Shown piece by piece: positions 27,473 through 38,940 of a DNA stretch of 64,000 bases. The first letter of the stretch is position 1. Every line of letters starts with the position of its first letter. The stretch comes from Balamuthia mandrillaris (taxonomy: Eukaryota > Discosea > Longamoebia > Balamuthiidae). The notes under the pieces were generated by a model. It was given only the letters and a program-made list of their open reading frames with translations. It had not been told where the DNA came from and did no database searches. The position numbers were made by a program, and so were the translations under genes. The DNA lies in NCBI GenBank assembly GCA_031835245.1, contig JAVKOQ010000029.1:1-64000 (forward strand), in the 5' to 3' direction.

Positions 27473-27874
27473 CTCTTTCCTTCTTTCTCTCCTCTCTCCT
27501 CGCTCTCTCCTCTCTCCTCTCTCCTCTCTCCTCTCTCCTCTCTCCTCTCTCCTCTCTCCTCCTCTCCTCTCTCTCTCTCTCTCTCCTCTCTCCTCTCTCC
27601 TCTCTCCTCTCTCCTCTCTCCTCTCTCTCTCCTCTCTCCTCTCTCCTCTCTCCTCTCTCTCTCTCTCCTCTCTCCTCTCTCCTCTCTCCTCTCTCTCTCT
27701 CTCCTCTCTGTCTCTCCTCTCTCCTCTCTGCTCTCTCCTCTCTCCTCCATGCTCTCTGCTCTCTGCTCCCTGCTCTCCTCTCTCCTCTCGCATCGGTTTG
27801 TGCTCACCGGAAAAAACAAAAAGAGGGGGGAAGGCAGAGCAAACAAGATTCTTCTTCTTCTTGTAAACAAGAGG
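27473..27874. repeat. (CTCTCTCC)n pyrimidine satellite between the IMP2-like and LIM genes
   Basis: From about 27478 to 27790 the plus strand is nearly pure C/T in CTCTC and CTCCT units. The region separates the LIM stop (27875) from the IMP2-like start (27472), so the IMP2-like promoter must lie in or across it. Translations on both strands (Leu/Ser and Arg/Glu strings) are not genes. Confidence 0.9.
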
Positions 27875-28419
27875 TTAGGCGACCTGGTTGCCACAAGAAG
27901 AACAGAAAAGACCGCCGCTGTGTTTGGCGCCACAAAAAGAGCAGAAGGTAGGGCCGCTGGGTGCGGAAGAGGCAGGTCCTTGTGGCGCAACCTGAACCTG
28001 GGTCTGTCCCTTTTTCTGCCTGCGTGTGGAATAATTATAGTCGTCACAGGTTAACATGTGATACACATGGGTTGCCCATTCTTTAACCACTTGCTCTCTC
28101 TCGCCACTCTCTCTCGCTCTCTCTTCCCTGCGAGCTCTTTTTCTGTATTCTGGGTGTGGTACAAAGAAACGTACTGAGTGTGCATCATGGCACCTTGCCC
28201 TCCAGAACGGAAGCCGGTAGGTCCGAAATGGGTACCATGGCAAGGCGCGCAGTAGAGTTCGCCGTCGTGGTCAGCCGCAGTGGTGGAGTCAAGCCTCTTG
28301 TTACAACTTTTGCAGGTGAAGCATTGCTTGTGCCAGTCCTTGCCAACACCAACCACCTTTTCAGCAGCGTAAACAGACTTGCCGCAACGTGGGCATTTGG
28401 GGGCTCCGCCGAATTTCAT
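27875..28419 (-). CDS. Small LIM-domain protein with C-terminal zinc ribbon
   Basis: Exons 28419-28175 and 28019-27875 join in phase to 129 residues. One LIM domain spans residues 9-60 with all eight zinc ligands (C9, C12, H30, C33, C36, C39, C57, C60), resembling cysteine-rich proteins (CRP). A Gln/Ser/Pro linker leads to a second zinc motif, [19 protein letters not shown], at the C-terminus. LIM proteins of this size usually dock on actin or signalling complexes. The LIM plus C-terminal ribbon pairing is less usual. Confidence 0.88.
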
Positions 28420-28776
28420 CTTGGTTTTTGTTGGGTGGTTTGCGGTGGTTGGGGTTGTGGTTTGTGGTCGATTGCGGTGGTGTTGCTTTTGGGTGTGCTT
28501 CCCCCGTTTTTTTGTGTGCGCAATATTTTTTTATGGCGACATAATTTAGGGTTTCCATAGCGACACATCTTATTTGTTCACCAGGCGACCGGAGCGTCCT
28601 GCTTGGCCAGCGCACATTCAGCCACAAAGTAAACCGTTGAACAAATGATAACTAATTAATTAAGTCTTGTACAAGCAACAGCGTAAAGGCAGAAGCGAGA
28701 AGCAAGCTTGGCTGCGAAACGCCAAACATATCATTGCTGCTTTTGTTGTGGTTCAGCGCTGTTGGATATCTTGAAG
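28420..28776. promoter_or_regulatory. Divergent intergenic region, LIM / SAM genes
   Basis: 357 bp lie between two divergent starts. It contains a T run at 28509-28532 and an AT-rich stretch (28646-28662). A shared promoter is inferred only from position. Confidence 0.35.
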
Positions 28777-31671
28777 ATGAGCCGCGAGGCAGCGGCAGCG
28801 GAACATAATCACGGAGGGGTCACAGTGAGGGAATGGTTGAGCGTAATTGGGCTAAGTGAATACGCTTCCACATTTGAAAGGGAGGGCTACGACGACCTTG
28901 TTGTCGTTTCTGAGCTGGAAGAAGAAGACTTGGACGCGCTCAAAATTACCAAGAAAGGCACCAGAAAAAAGCTTCTATTGCGAGCAAAACAACTAAAGAA
29001 TGCACTGGAGAAAGGTATGACGGCCAATAACTCGTCTCCTTCCTCTTCTTCTAGGTCTTCTTCGTGTTATTGATCTTGTTAATTTTTCTTCTTATCCTTC
29101 TTATATTATTTTTCCGTTATTGGGTTAGACCCAGCCGTTGACCTTCTGCAGCACCTCGTTCAGAGAATGAGTCAAACCGTGCCTGCTATACCCTTGTTGT
29201 TGGACACAACCTCCTCCTTGACCGCTTCTACTTCTGCGCTCTCTTCCTCGCGGACAACATCATCTACTCTTCCACCGGCTGCCACTCCATTTGCGAGTGG
29301 AAGCGCAGGAGTAGGCAGTGACGGTAGTGGCTCCCCTCTGATGATTGCCCAACAGGACGTAGAACCTAACGTAGAAGAATGTTTACTTCAGGAAAAGGAG
29401 AAAAGAATGAAACGAGTTGAACAGCTTGCAATGGCGTTGACTTCTCCGCGCGACATTTACTCCACAAGCCCCTCTCCTTCTCCTAGGAGCATCTCTCCTC
29501 GGAGAGGCCCTCCCTCCGCCGTTCCTTCCTCCTCCTCTTCGCCCTATACCACCATTCAACCTCTACGGCCAAAAGATGAAGTAGAAGAATCTAAGTCCGC
29601 CACTGCTGGAGATACCGCGCAGTGGCAGGCGCAGGAATCAAATGCAATGGCGTCAAACAGCAATGGCACTAAATGTAACTACACCCATCAGTCAGCTCAT
29701 GTTACGGTTCGTCCTCCTGCGCAACCAACAAACGGTGAGTTCCCACCACCACCACAGCTGTCATCATAGGCCTAACTCTCTTGTATTTCACATACCATAG
29801 ATAAGGAACAAAGTGATAAGGCGGTGTTATCTCGGCAGTTCAGCTTCCGGTCCGTTAAAGATAGATGGGAAAAACAATCAGGCTCAATGCCTGCTGTTCA
29901 ATCCAATGCCTCAACCAACCAAAGTCATCTACGTTCCCATTCCCGTGCCAGTTCTGTCCATACAGCTGGCACTCCGAGCATCACAAACCCACTCCCAGCC
30001 GCTGTAGAAGGAAGAGAGAGAAAAGTACTAGACACATACGAAGATAGCTGCGGACTAGCAGAAGTTATTCCTGCAACTTTTGCTTCTTCAAAGGTCACAG
30101 AAGCAAAGCGAAAGATTACTAGTGACGGTGATGGTGAAGCCGCTGGCTCGGTAGAGGCGGCCTTCGCAGAGAGCTGTTGGGGCAAGACCGGCAAACGATG
30201 GGATAATGGCAACTCCAAACCAGGGGTTAGCAACAGCAGAAAAAGTACCACCAAGCAGAAGAGTTACAAAAAAGACGATTCGGAACACAAACCCGATACA
30301 GACGAGGAACAGACTGAGCTCATTAGCGGCCGAGGTAGCCGCCGCTCCTATCAACGATCACAAGAAATAGAGGATAAGGTAGAAGAGGAAATGCGAAGGA
30401 TTGAAGAGGAAATACAGGCCGAGAAAGAACGAAGGATGCGACGAGTAGAGGAGTTAAGCAATCAATTAATTGCAAGCGAACAGCAAGGAAAGAAGGGCAC
30501 AGAAAAAACGACGAGTGATGGACGGCCTCCGCAACTCTCTCAGGTAGATAACGAAGTAAGTGACGGGGAAGAGTTTGAAAGTAAAGTGGATCAGCTGGCC
30601 TCCCGGATGAAAGCTGTGGTGATGACGCGGATGAGTAACTCTGGTTCCTCTCCTGCGGTGGCGCCGGCCGCATCGGATGATGGTGATGCCTTGAGAAGGA
30701 AGTTCCTGCAGCGAATGGAAGAAAGAAAACGTCTCCATAGGGAGAAAAAGGAAAGGGAAGCACGGGCCAGGGAAGGAGCGCAACAAAAGGAGTTAAACCA
30801 GAACGATGCCATGCCACCGGTGGATATGTCTAGCAGTGCCTCAACTGTGGGCCACGACGACGGTAATGGCGGTGGTTGCGTTAGAGAAATTGCTGGTAGA
30901 GGAGGAAAACGCTGTGAAAAGATAGTGAAGGAAACGGAGAACAATGTGGATACATTACCTGCCGGTGATGACCACCCAGAAACCGGCCAACCTTCCCTCA
31001 AGAAAACAGCATCCAAGAAAAAACGAAAAAGCCAAATGAAGCAAGCCTCCACTAAAAGGGCTTCGCCACCCACCCCAACAGCTCTCAATGGTGCTGATAG
31101 CGTTCATCCTATGGTGCAGGAGAAGAAAGGAAAGACTGCTCTACATAAACACGGGGCGACGGAGACTAAGGAAGGGCGTATGTCCTTTGAACCTAGTCAG
31201 TCTTCTAGACGGAAAGACAGCCACGGAACAAAGGCTAACAAGAAGGCCACCAGGGCCAGCATGGCATCCAGCGACGGCGAAGACCCGTGCCAACAAGAAT
31301 CCAAGCACCGGAACAACTCAAAGCTAACCCATACGCAGTCTGAACAAAGCCTTACCACCAAAAAAAACTCCCATCATCAACGACATAATCGCCGCCCTCA
31401 CTCCGAGAAGGGTAGCAGTCCTGCACATGCCCCCCAGCAACGGCCACCCTCTCTTCCTCCCTACTCCCCTGTTGCGGCTTCCACTTCGTTATTAACCCCG
31501 ATCAGCCCGCGCAACTCCTCTACGACATCCAAACCAAAACCTGTCGTTGGCACTGCTGTCGATGCCACTGCGACTGGTTCCTCCTCGACCGTGCTTGGCC
31601 AAGCAGATGAGAACGATTCTGCCGACTCTGCGCCTAACAGACGTCCAGTTATGTCCATGTGGTTTATCTAA
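28777..31671 (+). CDS. SAM-domain, coiled-coil protein
   Basis: Exons 28777-29014, 29129-29734 and 29801-31671 join in phase to 904 residues. A SAM domain occupies about residues 15-78: TVREWLSVIGLSEYASTFER, then DDLVVVSELEEEDLDALKI. The rest is low-complexity Ser/Pro/Lys-rich sequence with two basic-acidic helices likely to form coiled coils (EDKVEEEMRRIEEEIQAEKE near 30370 and RRKFLQRMEERKRLHREKKE near 30700). It probably acts as a scaffold; no catalytic domain is visible. The ATG at 28777 is the first in the frame that contains the SAM domain. Confidence 0.8.
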
Positions 31672-32002
31672 GGATAGGGCGCAACTATGTACATACATAC
31701 ACAGATTGGTGGATGCTCCTGCTGCTGGTACAGGCGGTGGGTGCTGCCCTTCAAAACGAAATATTTGCTGCTAATAATAAATGCTGCTGCCAAGGTGAAG
31801 CTGCGTCACCTTCATCTTGGCTGTCTTTTTGTAATGCCATGCATGCCCGCCCCTCAGATTTCCATTTCTCAGTTACGAGAGGAGGGAGGGAGAAGAGAGG
31901 GAGAAGAGAGGGAGAAGAGAGAGAAGAGAGAGAAGAGAGGGAAGAACAAGAGAACATAAAGCCTTGAGTTTTAGGGTTGCAGAAGGAAAGGTAACAACAC
32001 CA
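31672..32002. other. Spacer with GAGGGA/GAGAA purine repeat
   Basis: The 3' flank of the SAM gene, containing a purine run at 31877-31945 just before the next gene. No gene seen. Confidence 0.5.
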
Positions 32003-32975
32003 ATGGATAGAGTGCAACGGATAGTTGCCAGACAACAAGAGCGGGAACGCCGCATGAGGGAAAAAGAAGCTGAACAGCAGCGTAAAGAGGCAGAGAAGAG
32101 GGACAAGGTGGTCAAAGTCTACCGCAAAGGTTCTGAGCTTCCTGTCTCTGTTTCTATGGTTGGTAGCCTCTTTTCTCTTTTGCAGTTTTTTGTTCATGTG
32201 GATAACAACAACGGCTCCTCTGCTCCCTTCGTCTCGTTCTGCTCTCGTATGCTACGGTGCTCACTTCTGCCAATATATGGCCGTTGTAACGCCAACAACA
32301 CCAACAAAAACAAGCCTGCCATTGCCCCTAAGAAGACTCTTGAGCAACTGGAGTTGGAACTAGCCGAGTCCAAGTGGAAAAAATTAGCAGAGGAAGAGCT
32401 TGGCCCTTCGCCTTCTACTGGGGACATTGGTGGTACTCTGCGTTCCCAGGGCAAATGGCAGAGAGCTACAGAAGCAGAGCATATTCCCCCCACTGACCTC
32501 TTCTCTCCACTTGAAAGGGCTGACCCGTTGCCGCAGTGTGTAGTTTACTTTTTCTCGTTTTTTATTTTTTGTTGAAGCTCCATTGACACCAGCTGACGCA
32601 GCTTGGCGCCAGTGCAGCTGGACAGCGTAGTCAGCACTACCCGCTGGCACAAAGATGACTACGGTTGGGCCAGACGAGACCAAGCCATGCGTACTATAGT
32701 AAGACCGCCTCCTACTACTTCTGCTGGTAATGCTGTCATCGTAAACGGCGGTGGAGAGTTGATGGGTGGGGGGACTGCACTTGCTACTCCTACCTCGCTA
32801 CCTGCTGAAGTGCGTATTGTTGTTTGCCTTTCTTACGAAGGCTCCACTAAAGCCCTCTCTCTGTGGCAGGTGTACATGAGCTTAAACATATCAAAGGCTC
32901 TCAAAAATGCTGACAACTTTTGTATTGGATGTAAATTGTTGAGCTTGGTGCTGGAGCAATGGTACTATTCACTGA

Positions 32976-33011
<36 letters not shown>

Positions 33012-34053
33012 CAGAGACACAGAGAAAGGAAAATGTTGGAAGGTACTATTACTGAACTTTGTCTTGCCTCAGGTATGGACAATTGAGCAATCTATCAGCC
33101 CAGAACATGATTTATAAAGACTTAAACACAGTGCACGGGATGATAGCAAGCCAAACAGCAAGCTCTGACTATGCGGTCAGTCATTTCCCTGATTCAAATT
33201 TTATGTGTCGTCTGCCTTCTTATCGGTAATGACAGAAGAGATCACATGTGTTGGCTGCATTGGACACATTCCAATCCGCTGTTAATGTTTTGCGAGAAAT
33301 ATTGGTAAAAAGTAACATTGATGAACGCCAGCAAGTGTGGCCTGCGCAAACGACCAATTTAGGTGAGTGGCAAGAGCCAGAAAACGTAGCAGAGGAAAAC
33401 AAGGAGGACCATTGGACATGTCAAAAGTGCACTTTTGTTAATTATGAGGATATGGAAAGATGTGATATGTGTCAACGTTCAAGAGAAGAGCAAGAAAAGG
33501 CTGAGCGTCGAGAAAGAGAACTTAGGCGTCAAGAACAGGTGTGGCAAGAAAAAAACAGAAAAAAATTTGCAAAGGAACTCAAAAGGTACCACCTCCAATT
33601 ACAATATGCACAGGAACAACACCAAGCCCTACAACAAATTCTCTTAACAAACTACAGCCTTGGTACTATTGTATCATTCATTCTTCAGTACTTTTGGTGC
33701 AAAGACATCTTCCTGACAATGCATTGCTAAAATCAGATATTTATCCACCGAAGGGGGTAGAAGAGTCTGGCGACATCAGCTTCTTTTGTAAAATTCCTGA
33801 TGAAATTTTATTGCAAATATTTGTTCACTTGGATTGTTTCCAAGACATCAAAGCGTGTAGCCTCGTCTGCAAGCAATTCTACCGCATAGTCTCTGATGAT
33901 CTGCTCTATAAGTTGTTGCTGAGTACTCGCTCCCAGCAGTTGTACTCATCCACGCCACCAGCATTATCGCCCTCTTTGTCATCAACCCAGCTGCCATCAG
34001 GCTGCTCCTCTTGGAAGCAGGTTTACTTGCTGTTGCTAGAAAGTAAGTAGATT

Positions 34054-34091
<38 letters not shown>

Positions 34092-34298
34092 AGAAACTGA
34101 TTTTTGAACACAGCAACAAACAGAACAACGGGAACATGTCTGTGCAGCTGCTGTGGGCAGCTGTGTTGGCGCTTTCAAGAGCAGTGCGCAAACTGTGCCG
34201 CAACTGAGTTTCGAAGGAACAGCAGGCCCCTTCCGGTGAGGGCTGTGATGGCAATTCTTCTGGGTCAGCCAATTGCACAACTCAATGTAACGCAATAA
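32003..34298 (+). CDS. RanBP2-type zinc finger and F-box protein, multi-exon
   Basis: The N-terminus (ATG 32003) is a charged helix, RQQERERRMREKEAEQQRKE. Helical exons follow (LNISKALKNADNFCIGC near 32880; AALDTFQSAVNVLREIL near 33250), a region I do not recognise. At 33410-33475 a RanBP2/Npl4-type finger reads WTCQKCTFVNYEDMERCDMC, followed by a long Glu/Arg coiled coil. An F-box follows at 33790-33920 (KIPDEILLQIFVHLDCF, SLVCKQFYRIVSDDLLYKLL). The last exon (about 34118-34298) is Cys-rich (CLCSCCGQLCWRFQEQCANC) and ends in TAA. An F-box suggests an SCF ubiquitin-ligase adaptor, and this finger type often binds ubiquitin or RNA. The 33663-33688 intron is 26 nt. Boundaries between 32159 and 32340 are unclear. 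Confidence 0.7.
32973..33020. repeat. (GA)n then (GACA)n microsatellite in an intron
   Basis: Purine-rich in the sense strand of the zinc-finger/F-box gene, the one clear exception to the CT-in-sense rule in this window. Confidence 0.9.
33663..33688 (+). other. 26-nt intron in the zinc-finger/F-box gene
   Basis: gtactattgt...ttcttcag has a GT donor and AG acceptor. Splicing it joins the coiled-coil exon (ILLTNYSL) to the F-box exon (VQRHLPDNALLKSDIYPP), which lies in another frame. It is the same size as the CLC 26-nt intron. Confidence 0.6.
34053..34090. repeat. (CT)n microsatellite in the last intron of the F-box gene
   Basis: CT in the sense strand, between the donor after LLLES and the acceptor at about 34117. 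Confidence 0.9.
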
Positions 34299-34473
34299 CA
34301 ATACAATGCAATATCAATTCACTCTTTTTGGCAGACAGACACTCAAAATGAATTCGTTGTGCCCATTGAAAAGGTATCAAATGTAGGAAAAGAGTGCATT
34401 GTTGATTCTCTGGTGTATAAGGGGTGGGGCAGGAAGAAGAGGGAAACCAAAGGGACAAAAGGTAATGGCGCTC

Positions 34474-37400
34474 TTACTTGGAAGAACTAAGCTCGGTGGC
34501 CATTAAGTTAAGCGCAGAGCCAGCCTTGAACCATTTGATCTGGTTTTCGTTCATGGAATGGTTGGCCTTGATATCAAAGGAAGGACCTCCATTGGCGGGC
34601 TTGACAGTGAGGATAAGGGGCTTGCCTGGGGAAAGGCTTTGCAATCCTTTCAGTGTCACTCTGTCGTTTCCAGTGATCTTGTCATAATCACTTGGGTCCG
34701 CAAAGGTGAGTGGTAAGATGCCTTGCTTCTTCAGATTGGTTTCGTGGATGCGGGCAAAGCTACGGACAAGTACCACGCGGCCTCCCAAGTAACGAGGCTA
34801 ATATGAGCCACAGGCAGGGGGTGCAGCGACCAAGTGCAAAAGAGGGTTAAACCTTTACCAAACAGATAAAAGAGATGAATGGAAGAGAGTGGCGTACCTC
34901 AAGTGCAGCATGCTCACGACTGCTGCCTTCGCCATAATTCTCGTCTCCAATAACCATCCAAGGGGTGTTGTTCTTCTTGTAGAAACGGGCAACATCGGGA
35001 ACAGCACCAAACTCGCCGGTAATCTGATTTTTGACCGAATTGGCTTTGCCATTTTCTGCATTGATGGCTCCAATGAACATGTTGTTGGATATGTTGTCGA
35101 TGTGTCCTCGGTATTTCAGCCAAGGCCCTGCCATGCTGATGTGATCAGTGGTGCATTTGCCCTTGGCTTTTATGAGCACAGGCATGTCAGACACCTCATC
35201 TTTGCCATCCCAAGGCGCGAACTTCGGCAGTGTCTGCAATCTTTGGCTGCTAGGATCGATACGGACCTGCACAGCAGAGGCATCTTTAGCAGGTGGCTGG
35301 TAAGTGTTGGCTCCGGGGTCGAATCCACGGGCAGGTAGCTCGTCTCCGTAGGGGCTACTGAGCTTGAAGGACTTGCCATCGGCTCCAGTAAGGGTGTCCT
35401 TCACAGGATTAAAGGTTAAGTCACCCGCCAGAGTCATAGCGGTAACCAGCTAAATGAACAACACCAAGCCGAGTAGTGAGTTATGGGGCTTAGTACGACT
35501 CGAGGGAGGGAGGGAGGGGGAGGGAGGGAGGAGGGAGGGAGGGAGGAGGGAGGGAGGGAGGGAGGGAGGGAGGGAGGGAGGGAGGGAGGGAGGGGAGGGA
35601 GGGAGGGAGGGAGGGAGGGAGGAGGGAGGGAGGAGGGAGGAGGGAGGGAGGGAGGGGAGGGAGGGAGGGAGGGAGGAGGGAGGGAGGGAGGGAGGGAGGG
35701 AGGGAGGGAGGGAGGGAGGGAGGGAGGGAGGGGAGGGAGGGAGGGAGGGAGGGAGGGAGGGAGGGAGGGAGGGACGTGCCTCAGGGGACGCTACAAAAGC
35801 GTGAGTTTCGGGATTAGCGTCATTGCGTCCGGTAAAGTTACGGTTGTAAGACGTGATGATGGAGTTGCGTTCACCCTTCTTAATGTCATCCCTCTTCCAC
35901 TGACCGATACATGGGCCGCAGGCATTGGCCAGAACTTTTCCACCAACATCCTCAAAGACTTTCATCAAGCCATCCCTTTCGATAGTGGCACGAATTTGTT
36001 CAGAACCAGGTGTCACGGTAAAGGCCGCCTTAGCTTTGACTCCGCGATCAAGAGCCTGCTTGGCGACGCTGGCCGAACGAGCCATATCCTCATAGGAGGA
36101 GTTAGTGCAGCTGCCGATAAGACCTACATGCAACTTCGCCGGCCAATTGTTTTTCTTTACAGCGTCAGCAAAGGAGGAGAGAGGAGTGGCGAGATCAGGT
36201 GTGAAGGGTCCGTTGATATGAGGCTCCAATTCGCTCAAATTGATTTCGATGACGCGGTCATAGATTTTCTCTTCTTCGCAACCTTTGTCAGCTACGAGGT
36301 TTTCTTTGAAGGCCATGGCAGCTTCAGCAATCTCCTTGCGACCGGTGGCGCTAAGATAGTCCACCATCCTTGAGTTGAAGGGGAAAAGTGAAGTAGTAGC
36401 ACCGATCTCAGCACCCATGTTGCAGATGGTACCCATGCCCGTGCAGGAAATAGAGTCAACGCCAGGACCAAAGTACTCCACTATATAGCCCGTGCCACCT
36501 TTCACCGTCAAGATGCCTGCTAGCTTCAGGATGACGTCCTTCGGTGAGGACCAACCTGAAAGAGAGCCAGTCAACTTCACACCAAGGATTTTGGGTGCCT
36601 TGAGCTCCCAAGGCATGCCGGCCATCACATCCACCGCATCCGCTCCTCCCACGCCGATGGCCACCATTCCCAATCCGCCGGCATTGGGAGTATGACTGTC
36701 CGTGCCTATCATGAGTCCGCCGGGGAAGGCATAATTCTCGAGCACAATTTGATGGATAATACCACTACCCGGTTTCCAAAACCCTATTCCATATTTCTGA
36801 GAAGCGCTTGCTAGAAAATCGTACACCTCCTATTGCCATTGCAGCCGAAGCAATCAGAAGCATGTTCCAAACGTACATAAACCACAAAAAAAAAAAGAGT
36901 ATGACCCACCTTGTTTGTCGTTACGGCGTTTTTGAGATCCTCTTTGCCGCCAGCGTGGGCTTCAATCAAATGGTCACAGTGAATGGTGGTGGGAACTGCA
37001 GTTTTTGGTATTCCCGAGGACATGAATTGCAGGACGGCCATTTGGGCAGTGGCATCCTGCATGGCCACCCTATCCGGACGTAATTTCAGGTAGGATTTTC
37101 CCGGCTTGATTTCTGTACAGCCAGCACCAACAAAACAGCACAAGAAACGATAAAAAAAAAACAACATTAAAAACAATGAAAACGACTCACTCATAGGTAA
37201 AGGGGAGCACCTTGGGCGGGATCATCCAAGTGTGCGTACAATATTTTCTCTGATTAAAAGCGTGGTGTTAACAAAGAGCACGAGAGAGAGAAGAGAGTGA
37301 ATAATTTACCAGCTAGCGTCATGGGCCTGTTAAGATTTTTCCGCACAGATTTCAAAGTTTGCACCATGGAGGCATAGGGAAGGTCCACGCCCTCAAAACG

Positions 37401-37670
37401 GCTCATGCTGGCGTAGCTACGACGCACGCAGCTTGGGCCAACATGCCACTGAATGCAGAGCGTGAGCGAGGTACAAGACAGGCGAAGCAGCACAGAGGAA
37501 GAAACGTACAAGAGAGGAACCAAGACCCAGACCACGCAGCATGCTGTGTGTGTTGTGTGCACGTTTGTGTGGGGCTATGCTTACCGCCTGCTGCTGCCTT
37601 TTTCAGGAAATGAAGCGGAATTGACAAGAGGTTGAGCTGCAAGGAAGGTCGAATCAACCGCCCCAATCAT
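34474..37670 (-). CDS. ACO2: Mitochondrial aconitate hydratase
   Basis: TCA-cycle enzyme isomerising citrate to isocitrate with a 4Fe-4S cluster. The cluster cysteines are visible in [11 protein letters not shown] and [11 protein letters not shown]; substrate motifs include [25 protein letters not shown] and [20 protein letters not shown] 37670 starts a leader that runs, across an intron, into [20 protein letters not shown], like a mitochondrial presequence. This uses an acceptor giving ...GSSRR|CVRR in phase; the nearby alternative acceptor causes a stop. At least seven exons are present. The 35450-35790 intron is mostly a TCCC repeat. The protein ends [12 protein letters not shown], stop at 34474. 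The start is divergent from the V-ATPase gene by 233 bp. Confidence 0.93.
35503..35775. repeat. (GGGA)n/(TCCC)n array in an aconitase intron
   Basis: About 270 bp of GGGA with GGA and GGGGA variants. It reads as TCCC in the aconitase transcript. Translations (Ser/Leu/Pro, Gly/Arg/Glu) are not coding. Confidence 0.95.
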
Positions 37671-37903
37671 AAATCAAAGTTTTGAATTAAGGCTTTACAC
37701 GAGGGTTGTTTGTTTGGAAAAGGCGTCCGAGGGTTGCTCCTTTGCTTTTTTTGCAGAGGAGGCAAAAAAGCAAACCGAGAAAAAGCAAGGCGCACCCCAC
37801 ACACACACAAAAAATCATTCAGGGTTTCTCTTTTTCTGACGGCAAGTGCGCACACTCCTAAACACTCCCCCACCTGATTTCGATTATTTTTTTTTTTTGC
37901 AAA
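37671..37903. promoter_or_regulatory. Divergent promoter region, aconitase / V-ATPase proteolipid
   Basis: 233 bp between two divergent housekeeping starts, with a CACACACA run and a T9-T10 run directly before the V-ATPase ATG. Inferred from layout. Confidence 0.45.
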
Positions 37904-38551
37904 ATGTTGGACGTGTTGCTCTCTTCCTCTACTTTGTTGGCTTCCGACGATGCTCCCCCCTCCTCTGCCTACTTTTTTGGATTTATGGGCTGTGCTTCTG
38001 CTCTCGTCTTTGCTTGTGCGTTTATCACTCGGGGTTCTTTCTTGTTTGTTGTCGCCATTGACACGAATTCATTTACTAGGTCTCGGCGCTGCTTATGGCA
38101 CTGCCAAAAGCGGAGTGGGCGTTGCCTCGATGGGTATCATGCGCCCAGACATGGTGATGAGGTCCATCATTCCCGTGGTCATGGCTGGTGTGATCGGCAT
38201 CTACGGCCTGATCATTGCTGTCATCATTGCTACTGGAGGTATAAAGATTTTGTGCTCACCGTCTCCGCCCGCTCACTCAACAACCCCTCACCTTTACTCC
38301 TCTACCTTAACGCAGTGACTACCAAGTACAGCACCTTTAAAGGCTTCGCTCATTTGGGTTCAGGCCTTGCCGTCGGTCTTAGTGGTTTGGCTGCTGGAAT
38401 GTCTATTGGAATTGTGGGTGACGCTGGAGTCCGCGCTACCGCCCAACAACCTAAACTCTTCGTAGCTATGATCCTTATCCTCATTTTCGCCGAGGCTTTG
38501 GGTCTGTATGGTCTCATTGTTGCGTTGATCCTTTCCACCAAGTCAGACTAA
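37904..38551 (+). CDS. V-type H+-ATPase 16-kDa proteolipid (subunit c)
   Basis: Forms the membrane rotor ring that carries protons through the V-ATPase. Exons 37904-38015, 38080-38238 and 38316-38551 join in phase to 168 residues, the usual family length. Four membrane helices are evident: [20 protein letters not shown], the [18 protein letters not shown] helix, [18 protein letters not shown] and [20 protein letters not shown]. The proton-carrying glutamate is Glu150 in [13 protein letters not shown] stop at 38549-38551. Confidence 0.95.
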   Translation: MLDVLLSSSTLLASDDAPPSSAYFFGFMGCASALVFACAFITRGSFLFVVAIDTNSFTRSRRCLWHCQKRSGRCLDGYHAPRHGDEVHHSRGHGWCDRHLRPDHCCHHCYWRYKDFVLTVSARSLNNPSPLLLYLNAVTTKYSTFKGFAHLGSGLAVGLSGLAAGMSIGIVGDAGVRATAQQPKLFVAMILILIFAEALGLYGLIVALILSTKSD

Positions 38552-38940
38552 GACCGCAGCTATCAACCTGCCTGCCTTTGACATGAATAAACTTTGCCCG
38601 CTAGTATTTAAATGCAGCCCTCCCACTCCTCTTGCTGTTGACCGTCTTCGTTTCCTTTGAGAAAGCGAGCGCCTTGATTGAAGTCCGTGATTGTTGTGGT
38701 GCTCTCCAAGCCCAAAAGTTGAGACTAGCGAAGGTACATTATGGTTGGGGGTCCATTTCAATCAATCCGTTGTTTTTTTTTTGGTCTCTAGTTAACTTCA
38801 CCACAGTACCCTCATGCAAAGATAAAACAGGCAAGCAAACTCAACAACAGCCATTTTTATTGTGTGTCGTTGCAGGGTAATCCAAAGGTTTGTTCTCTCA
38901 GTAGCCTTGGCGAACACGTTCAGGGAGCCTCTACTGCCAT
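38552..38940. other. Convergent spacer, V-ATPase / PGK
   Basis: 3' ends of two convergent genes with a T9 run at 38774. No gene seen. Confidence 0.5.

Noticed and set aside
27116-28047. Arg/Glu-rich and Ser/Leu-rich ORFs
   Set aside because: They read through the CT satellite. The real genes (IMP2-like and LIM) are identified by domain motifs and splice phase.
35454-36373. Gly/Arg/Glu ORFs on the plus strand
   Set aside because: Antisense of aconitase and its GGGA intron repeat.
37667-37873. Short ORF upstream of the aconitase start
   Set aside because: Lies in the divergent promoter spacer, contains only low-complexity sequence and has no support.
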